From assembly GCA_028292265.1 (NCBI GenBank), contig JAQGMR010000001.1:62001-126000 (forward strand): DNA of 64,000 nucleotides, written 5' to 3'. This document shows, in pieces, positions 35,559-42,113 of this stretch (position 1 is its first letter; the number at the start of each line of letters is the position of its first letter). Made by a program: the position numbers and the translations under genes. This DNA is from Herminiimonas sp. GTDB taxonomy: Bacteria; Pseudomonadota; Gammaproteobacteria; Burkholderiales; Burkholderiaceae_D. The notes below the pieces were generated by a model. That model saw only the letters and a program-made list of their open reading frames with translations, did no database searches and was not told where the DNA came from.

Positions 35559-36563
35559 ATGCCATCGGTACCCATCACTGAACTGACCCGGCTTGCCGCC
35601 GCCGCCTTCATGCGCGCCGGCGCCAGTGCGACCGCGGCAAATTCCGCAGCAAAAGCGCTTGTTGCAGCCGACGCACAGGGACTCGCTTCCCATGGCGTTT
35701 CGCGCGTCCCGCAGTACGTAACCTTCCTTGGCAACGGCCGTAGCGACCCTCATGCAGTACCTGAGATCACGCATTCCAAGGGTGGCGCCTTCCTGGTCGA
35801 TGCGCACTCCGGCATGGCCTACGAGGCGTGCGCGCTGGCGATCCAGACCGCCATCGCCCGGGCGAAAGAATTTGGCGTTAGCTGCGCTGGCGTCACCAAC
35901 AGCAATCACTTCGGCGCCGCAGCGGTCCACCTTGAAGCGCTCGGCAAGGCGGGGCTGGTTGGCCTCGCCTTCAGCAATTCGCCGGCCGCAATGCCGGCGT
36001 GGGGGGGTAAGACGCCACTGTTCGGGACCAATCCCATTGCGGCCATCTTCCCGCGCCGCGACAAACCGGCGCTGGTGGTGGATCTCGCCTTGAGTGAGGC
36101 CGCGCGCGGCAAGATCATGGTGGCGGCAAAGGAAGGCAAGCCGATCCCTCAGGGCTGGGCGCTGGACAAGGATGGGCGGCCCACAACCGACGCCAAGGCG
36201 GCGCTGGAAGGCAGCATGCTGCCTGCAGGTGGGGTCAAGGGCGCCATGCTCGCCCTCACGGTGGAACTGCTGGCCTGCGCCCTCACCGGCGCAGCATTCG
36301 GATTCGAAGCAGATTCATTCTTTGTAAGTGAAGGCAACCAGCCACGCCTGGGCCAATTGTTCCTCGCGATCGACCCCGGCGCACTGGCGGGTTCGGACGC
36401 CTACTTCAGCCGCACCGAACGACTGATCGAGATGATGCTGCAGGACGATGGCGTGCGGATTCCCGGCGATCGCCGGCGTGAACTTGCCGCTAAGGCTGCA
36501 CGCGATGGCATTGCCGTCCCGGATGCGCTGCATGCACAAATCTTGAAGCTCGCCGGAGCTTAA
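35559..36563 (+). CDS. comC: (R)-sulfolactate dehydrogenase-like (Ldh2/MDH family)
   Basis: The 334-residue malate/L-lactate dehydrogenase (YlbC/Ldh2) family protein shows QGLASHGVSRVPQYV near 45, NSNHFGAAAVHLE near 115 with the catalytic His, and GTNPIAAIFPR. ComC of sulfolactate degraders reduces sulfopyruvate to (R)-sulfolactate with NADPH, the substrate of SuyAB. The gene order suyAB, transporter, slcC, comC supports this over a generic malate or ureidoglycolate dehydrogenase. Confidence 0.8.
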   Translation: MPSVPITELTRLAAAAFMRAGASATAANSAAKALVAADAQGLASHGVSRVPQYVTFLGNGRSDPHAVPEITHSKGGAFLVDAHSGMAYEACALAIQTAIARAKEFGVSCAGVTNSNHFGAAAVHLEALGKAGLVGLAFSNSPAAMPAWGGKTPLFGTNPIAAIFPRRDKPALVVDLALSEAARGKIMVAAKEGKPIPQGWALDKDGRPTTDAKAALEGSMLPAGGVKGAMLALTVELLACALTGAAFGFEADSFFVSEGNQPRLGQLFLAIDPGALAGSDAYFSRTERLIEMMLQDDGVRIPGDRRRELAAKAARDGIAVPDALHAQILKLAGA

Positions 36564-36590
36564 TCGTTGGCACCGCTGGCGCCGCCGGCA

Positions 36591-37547
36591 TCACCTCAGG
36601 ACGAGGGTGCGGGCGGTCTGGTGAATCCTGCGACGAAAGTCGCTTAAGCCCGGGTCTTCCTCCGCCATCCGATTGAACGCGAGCATGACCGGGTTTGCCG
36701 GCAAGGCCCGCCGCACTTTTACGATCCGAAGCAAGCCGAAGCCGACATGGCTGCGCGCGATCGATTCCGGCGCAATGGATATCAGGCGGGTTCCGGCTAC
36801 AACCGCGAGGTTCGATTCAAAGGATCGGGTTTCCATCACGGGCCGAATCTGCGGCAAGCCATGCTCGCTCCAGAATGCGTCGAATGCCATGCGCGACGTC
36901 GTCTGGGCATCCGGCAACGCCCAGCCATGATTTACCAGACGGGACAGCGCAACTGGCGTGTCTGGGATGTCGGGGTGATCGGTGGCGCAGATAACAACGG
37001 TACGCTCGTCATAGAGGCGCTCGACGACAAGCTGATCGTCTCCACTTGCCGTACGCGCAGGACTGCGCAGGATCGCGAAATCCAGACTGCCGGCGCAGAT
37101 CGCTTCGAACAGCATCTGGGAACTGCCCTCGACGACCTTGAAGCGAAATTCGGCATCCGTGGCGGGTTGCCGCGCATCGCCGGCTGCGGCCGGATAGAGG
37201 CTTGAGAGCAGCCCCGGCATCAGGGTGTGCATGGCACGTGGAATGCAGCCCAACTGAATCGTCGGCCGCGCTTCAGCGACAACAGCGTTAAGGCGCAAAA
37301 TGGCACGCAGCACGAAACGCGCGTGCGACAGCACCTCTATTCCCCGCGCGGTCGGCTTGCTGCCATGGCTTGACCGCTCGAATAGCTGCGCGCCAAGCAC
37401 CGCTTCTGCCTCTGCCAGCAAGCGGGACAACACCGGTTGCGGCACACCGAGGTCGCGCGCGGCGCGATGCACCGACAGTTTGTCCCCGACAGCCACCAGC
37501 GCTTCGATATGGCGACGCTGCAGCAGTTTTTTTGGCGTAACGGTCAT
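36591..37547 (-). CDS. LysR-family transcriptional regulator
   Basis: The 318-residue protein has the LysR winged helix at about 8-65 (AARDLGVPQPVLSRLLAEAE) and a periplasmic-binding-like effector domain from about 90. It is convergent with comC and divergent from the TauD-like gene at 37748, so it probably controls the dioxygenase/enolase/Bug group. The intergenic region around 37650-37690 is AT-rich and likely holds its site. Confidence 0.9.
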   Translation of the reverse strand: MTVTPKKLLQRRHIEALVAVGDKLSVHRAARDLGVPQPVLSRLLAEAEAVLGAQLFERSSHGSKPTARGIEVLSHARFVLRAILRLNAVVAEARPTIQLGCIPRAMHTLMPGLLSSLYPAAAGDARQPATDAEFRFKVVEGSSQMLFEAICAGSLDFAILRSPARTASGDDQLVVERLYDERTVVICATDHPDIPDTPVALSRLVNHGWALPDAQTTSRMAFDAFWSEHGLPQIRPVMETRSFESNLAVVAGTRLISIAPESIARSHVGFGLLRIVKVRRALPANPVMLAFNRMAEEDPGLSDFRRRIHQTARTLVLR

Positions 37548-37747
37548 TCGAGTGTCGCCGGTGCCGCCGATAAATGCGGCAGGAAAAGCGTTTCAGGCCG
37601 CATTACTTCCTTCTGACCTGGCACGCAGGCGAGCATGGCGGGGGATACGTTTTTGATATAACGATATGCCAACTATATATCATGTGCATCATCACAGCCG
37701 GCTGCTATATTTGTACAATACCGCTGACCGAAAAGGAAGTCGTCACC

Positions 37748-38635
37748 ATGCCATCCATCACCATCACCCCGCTTGCGCCGGCCCTCGGCGCAGAAGTTTC
37801 CGGCGTCCATCTGCACAGCGCGCTTGATAACGCGATCATCACTGAAATCAAGCAAGCCTGGGACAAGTTTCTCGTGCTGCGATTTCGTGGGCAGAGCCTG
37901 ACAGACCCGCAATTGCTTGCCTTCAGCCGGCTGTTTGGCGAGTTGGACCCACCGGGACCTAACCCCTATGGCAAACCCTTTCTCGAGGAATTTCCCGAAA
38001 TCAATGTCATCTCCAATGTTAAGGTAGACGGCGTACCGATTGGAAACCTGGGAGACGGCGAAGCGGTGTGGCATTGCGACATGACGTACGTGGCCAATCC
38101 GCCGCGCGCCGCGATGCTGCATGCGCTTGATGTTCCGCCCTCTGGCGGCGACACCTTCTGGGCCAACATGTACCTCGCCTTTGAAACACTGCCGGCGAAC
38201 CTGAAGGCGAAGATCGAAGGCCGTCGGGCCATCCACGACGCGACGTACAACAGCGCCGGCGTCATGCGCAAAGGCATGAAGGATGTGACCGACCCACGCG
38301 AAGCACCCGGCGCCCAACATCCGCTGGTGATCCGCCATCCCGACACCGGACGCGCCGCGCTCTTCCTTGGCCGACGTCGCAACAGTTACATCGTCGGCAT
38401 GACGCTGGAAGAAAGCAATGCCCTTCTCGACGAACTCTGGGCGCACGCCACCAAGCCCGAATTTACCTTCCGCCAGGAATGGCGTTGCGACGACCTGATC
38501 CTGTGGGATAACCGCTGCACCCTGCATCGTCGCGATGCCTTCGATCCCACCGTGTCTCGCATAATGCATCGCACGCAGATCAAGGGCGGGCCGATCGAAG
38601 CGTTCCAGCCATCACCCCTTGCCGAGGCATCCTGA
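37748..38635 (+). CDS. TauD/TfdA-family Fe(II)/2-oxoglutarate-dependent dioxygenase
   Basis: The 295-residue enzyme has the facial-triad HxD as His109-Cys-Asp111 (WHCDMTY) and the distal His260 in DNRCTLHRRDAF, followed by Arg271 for 2-oxoglutarate. Family members hydroxylate carbons next to sulfonates, phenoxyacetates or sulfate esters, releasing sulfite, phenols or sulfate. The nearby sulfonate genes make a sulfonate or sulfate-ester substrate attractive, but TauD-like homology alone does not settle it. AAGGAAG precedes the ATG. The enolase-superfamily gene starts five bases after the stop. Confidence 0.88.
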   Translation: MPSITITPLAPALGAEVSGVHLHSALDNAIITEIKQAWDKFLVLRFRGQSLTDPQLLAFSRLFGELDPPGPNPYGKPFLEEFPEINVISNVKVDGVPIGNLGDGEAVWHCDMTYVANPPRAAMLHALDVPPSGGDTFWANMYLAFETLPANLKAKIEGRRAIHDATYNSAGVMRKGMKDVTDPREAPGAQHPLVIRHPDTGRAALFLGRRRNSYIVGMTLEESNALLDELWAHATKPEFTFRQEWRCDDLILWDNRCTLHRRDAFDPTVSRIMHRTQIKGGPIEAFQPSPLAEAS

Positions 38636-38639
38636 GCAC

Positions 38640-39761
38640 ATGGACGGCCTGCACCTGCCCATCAAGCGCGTCGAAATTTTTGGGGTTGCCATACCACTGG
38701 TTGGCCCGGGATTTCGCAACGCTTATTTGACCAAGACGACGCAGAAGAGCGCGCTGGTCCGCCTTACCGCCGAGGATGGGTCCATCGGCCTTGGCAACAT
38801 CGATCCGTCGCCAGGCTATTCTGTCGAAACCATCGAGCAGTCCTTGATTGCCCTGCGCGACCAGCTTGCGCCAGCGGTGACAGGTCTCGACGCCGGCAAC
38901 CCGCATCGACTGGTTCAGGTAATGGATGCAGCACGCTCCGGCTACCTCGACGCGAAGGCGGCCATTGAAATGGCTTGCGTTGATCTGCTTGCCCGCCGGC
39001 TCGGTATTCCGGTGCATCAATATCTGGGTGGCGCCATGGTCGATACCGTCCGCTTCAATGCGTGGATCGGCATTGTGTCGCCGGCCGAAGCCGCTGAAGA
39101 GGCGCGCAAATGGTTCGACCGCGGATTCCGCTCGGCCAAGGTCAAGGTGGGCGGCGGCATTGAGGCCGACCGTGATCGTTTGAAGGCGGTACGCGAAGCT
39201 GTCGGGCCGACCATGGCCTTGCGCGCTGACGCCAACGCGGGCTATAGCGTCGATGACGCCATTGCGCTCGGCCGACTGCTTGACCCTTTCAACATGCAGC
39301 TGCTGGAGCAGCCAGTGGCGGACGATGACCTGGCCGGCATGGCGAAGGTACGGCAGGCGATCGGCATTCCGGTCATGGCAGATGAATCAATCACCGATCA
39401 CGAGAGTCTGATCAATGTCATCCGGGCGAACTGCGCCGACATCGTGAAGCTCAAGGTCATGAAGCAGGGCGGGTTCCTCAAATGCCGCCGGATGCTGGAG
39501 ACCGCCACCGCGGCCGGCATGCGAATTGTGATCGGCCATGGCTTCGGACTTGGCGTTAACACGGTTGCCGAGATCATGCTTGCCTGCACCAGCGGCAATG
39601 TGCTCGAAGGCCTTGAATGCGTTGGCCCGTTGAAGACCAGCGACGACATCGTGACGAGGCGACTGGATATCAGCAACGGGCAGATCAGCGTCCCGGGCGG
39701 CATGGGCCTGGGGGTAGAACTCGACGATGCCAAGGTCACACAATACCAATTCGCGTTCTAG
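38640..39761 (+). CDS. Mandelate racemase/muconate lactonizing enzyme family protein
   Basis: The 373-residue enolase-superfamily member has the KxK base pair (Lys167, Lys169), metal ligands Asp197 (RADAN), Glu223 (LLEQP) and Asp248 (ADES), and the opposite-face Lys270/Lys272 (VKLKVMKQGG), as in the MLE subgroup. Enzymes of this group cycloisomerise, racemise or dehydrate carboxylates through a Mg2+-stabilised enolate. It follows the dioxygenase gene within five bases and precedes a Bug receptor, forming a three-gene catabolic set of unknown substrate. Confidence 0.88.
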   Translation: MDGLHLPIKRVEIFGVAIPLVGPGFRNAYLTKTTQKSALVRLTAEDGSIGLGNIDPSPGYSVETIEQSLIALRDQLAPAVTGLDAGNPHRLVQVMDAARSGYLDAKAAIEMACVDLLARRLGIPVHQYLGGAMVDTVRFNAWIGIVSPAEAAEEARKWFDRGFRSAKVKVGGGIEADRDRLKAVREAVGPTMALRADANAGYSVDDAIALGRLLDPFNMQLLEQPVADDDLAGMAKVRQAIGIPVMADESITDHESLINVIRANCADIVKLKVMKQGGFLKCRRMLETATAAGMRIVIGHGFGLGVNTVAEIMLACTSGNVLEGLECVGPLKTSDDIVTRRLDISNGQISVPGGMGLGVELDDAKVTQYQFAF

Positions 39762-39806
39762 CGTTATCCATCATCGTTCAGTTTCAACGTTGTATCAGGA
39801 GACAGC

Positions 39807-40784
39807 ATGCTCGTTCGTAGATTTTCTGCCCTTTGTGCCGGCATCGCCTTGTTCGCCGCCACCGCCGCGCAGCCTGTCTACGCAGAGGACTGGCCAACCA
39901 GGCCTGTCACGATTCTTGCGCCGTTCGCCGCAGGCGGCACGGTGGACTTTGTGGCGCGGGTGCTTGCGCCGAAGCTTGGCGCCGAACTGGGCCAAAGCGT
40001 TATTACGGAAAACCACGGCGGCGCCGGCGGCACCATCGCAACCGGCATGCTGGCCCGCGCCAAGCCAGACGGCTACACGCTCATGGTCCATCACATGGGA
40101 ATGACATTCAGCGCCGCGCTGTATGATCGTTTGCCCTATGACACAGCGCGTGACATCATGCCAGTCGCCTACATCGGGGCAACACCCAACGTTCTGGTGG
40201 TCACCAAAAAACTTCCGGTCCAGTCGATGGAAGATTTCCTGAAACTCGCAAGATCCAAACCGGGCTCCGTAACCTACGGCTCGGGCGGCATTGGCAGCGC
40301 TGGGCACCTGCCCATGGTGGTGCTGGAAGCCGACACAAAAACAAAAATGACGCATGTACCGTACAAGGGCTCGGGACCTGCGATCAACGACCTGATCTCG
40401 GGCCAGATCCAGGCGATGCTATTGACGATACCCGCGGTCATTCCCTTCCTCAATTCCGGCATGGTGCGCCCCATAGCCACCTCTGGAAAGCAACGCTCGC
40501 CTGCGTTGCCGAATGTGCCCACCATCGCGGAATCTGGCGTGGCGAATTTCGACTATGCGCCGTGGTACGGTTTCTTCGCGCCAGTCGGTACGCCCCCAGC
40601 CGTGGTGCAGAAGCTGTACGCCGCTATCAACAAGGTACTGGCAGACCCCGATATCGTGGCGAAATTGAGCAAGCAGGGCATTGAAGTAAAGGCCATGCCA
40701 CGCGAAGAGTTCGCCGGCATCGTCAATGCGGACGTTGCGAAGTGGGGCAAGACGATCAAGGCGTTGAATATTCGCGCGCAATAA
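39807..40784 (+). CDS. Bug/TctC-family periplasmic receptor
   Basis: The 325-residue protein has a signal peptide (FSALCAGIALFAATAAQPVYA) and Bug motifs WPTRPVTILAPFAAGGTVD and GAGGTIATGMLARAKPDGYT. Its leader TATCAGGAGACAGC-ATG is nearly identical to that of the Bug gene at 7373. It is the last gene of the TauD-like/enolase set and likely captures the substrate of that set. Confidence 0.88.
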   Translation: MLVRRFSALCAGIALFAATAAQPVYAEDWPTRPVTILAPFAAGGTVDFVARVLAPKLGAELGQSVITENHGGAGGTIATGMLARAKPDGYTLMVHHMGMTFSAALYDRLPYDTARDIMPVAYIGATPNVLVVTKKLPVQSMEDFLKLARSKPGSVTYGSGGIGSAGHLPMVVLEADTKTKMTHVPYKGSGPAINDLISGQIQAMLLTIPAVIPFLNSGMVRPIATSGKQRSPALPNVPTIAESGVANFDYAPWYGFFAPVGTPPAVVQKLYAAINKVLADPDIVAKLSKQGIEVKAMPREEFAGIVNADVAKWGKTIKALNIRAQ

Positions 40785-40916
40785 GAGGTAAGGCGCCTTG
40801 AATCATGCAGCGCGGATGATTCGGCGCGCGGGCAGGGCAAGGCCGAGGTGCAGGTTTTACAACTCCCGTGCGGTTCGGCGAAAACCCGGGTCGTTACGAA
40901 GCCGGCAACAGCTCCA

Positions 40917-41957
40917 CTACGGCTTGGGCGGCAACTTGCGGGGCAACTTCGGCGGCGGCCTGGAAGGCTTGTACGATGCCGACCTGGAAGTTGCGCTGGA
41001 CGTTGCGCTAGACGGTGACTTAGGCGACGTTCTCACCTTTGCAACCATCTTCGGTGCAACGGCGACATGCCTCTGAAACTCTTCGGAGCGGCTGTCGAGA
41101 AAAGACCGGAATGCCGACAGGCCGCGCGTGGGGGCCTTGTTCCGGTGCAGCGCAATTGAAAACGAGCGGCGAATCGGCTTCAATTTCACCGCCACCTCTA
41201 CCAGTCTTCCCTGCTTCAGGTCATCTGCCACGATGTGGCGCGACATGCAACTCACGCCGTAGCCGTCGAGAAGGGTGTGACGGATGGCTTCCAGTGTGCT
41301 GAGTTCCAGCGCTATCTTCAGGGGACCGATCTGGCTGACGAGCTGCTGCTCCAGCACTTCGCGCGTACCGGAACCCGGCTCGCGCAGCAACCAATCACCG
41401 TTGGCCAGATCGGCGCGCCGCGTGCTCGTTGCCAGTGGATGGCCGGGCGCCGTGACGATGGCCATTTCATCGACCATCCAATGTTCCACCTTGATGTTAG
41501 CGCCCTGGGAACTGCCTTCGATCAGTCCGATGTCGGCGTCGAACGCATCGACCGCGTCGAGCACGTCACGACTATTGGCGATCATCACCTCAAGCTTGAC
41601 CGCCGATTGCAGGCCGAGGAATCGCGCCAGAATTCCGGGCAGGACGTAATTGCCAATTGTGTTGCTGGCGGCGACCCGAAGCGATCCGACGGTGGGTTCA
41701 AGGTCTCGCGCGAGATTCTCCGCCCCCTCAACCAACGCAATCGCATGCGGCCGCAAGACGCGGCCTGCGTCGTTGAGGACCAGACGCCGGCCGTGGCGGT
41801 CAAACAAACGGTCGTTGGCAATCGACTCGAGCTCCCCGATTGCGGCGCTCACGGCGGACTGCGACATCGAGAGCGCCTTGCTGGCGCCGGTTGCCGAGCC
41901 ATGGCGGGCAACCTCGACGAAGATGGCAAGCTGGCGCAGGGTAAAGCGAATCGTCAT
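40917..41957 (-). CDS. LysR-family regulator divergent from soeABC
   Basis: The 346-residue protein has an N-terminal winged helix (ATGASKALSMSQSAVSAAIGEL) and an effector domain (about 90-295) of the CysB/CbbR/YeiE style. The last 50 residues are an unusual Ser/Pro/Lys-rich tail of repeating PP-K-LP elements that most LysR proteins lack. It is divergent from soeA across about 156 bases and is the natural candidate regulator of sulfite oxidation; that is inferred from position. Confidence 0.85.
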   Translation of the reverse strand: MTIRFTLRQLAIFVEVARHGSATGASKALSMSQSAVSAAIGELESIANDRLFDRHGRRLVLNDAGRVLRPHAIALVEGAENLARDLEPTVGSLRVAASNTIGNYVLPGILARFLGLQSAVKLEVMIANSRDVLDAVDAFDADIGLIEGSSQGANIKVEHWMVDEMAIVTAPGHPLATSTRRADLANGDWLLREPGSGTREVLEQQLVSQIGPLKIALELSTLEAIRHTLLDGYGVSCMSRHIVADDLKQGRLVEVAVKLKPIRRSFSIALHRNKAPTRGLSAFRSFLDSRSEEFQRHVAVAPKMVAKVRTSPKSPSSATSSATSRSASYKPSRPPPKLPRKLPPKP

Positions 41958-42113
41958 ATCGACACAGTAGCTGAACTTTAGAGGTTTTAATCGCTTTCAA
42001 TTGTAGGTCGAACGGCTTATTCTTGTGGATGCGATTTTCGCTGAGTCTGCCCGGTCGATGCGCCTCTGCCGTGCCCAGCGGCTGCCGCGGCCACCATTCG
42101 GAAAAAATACACG

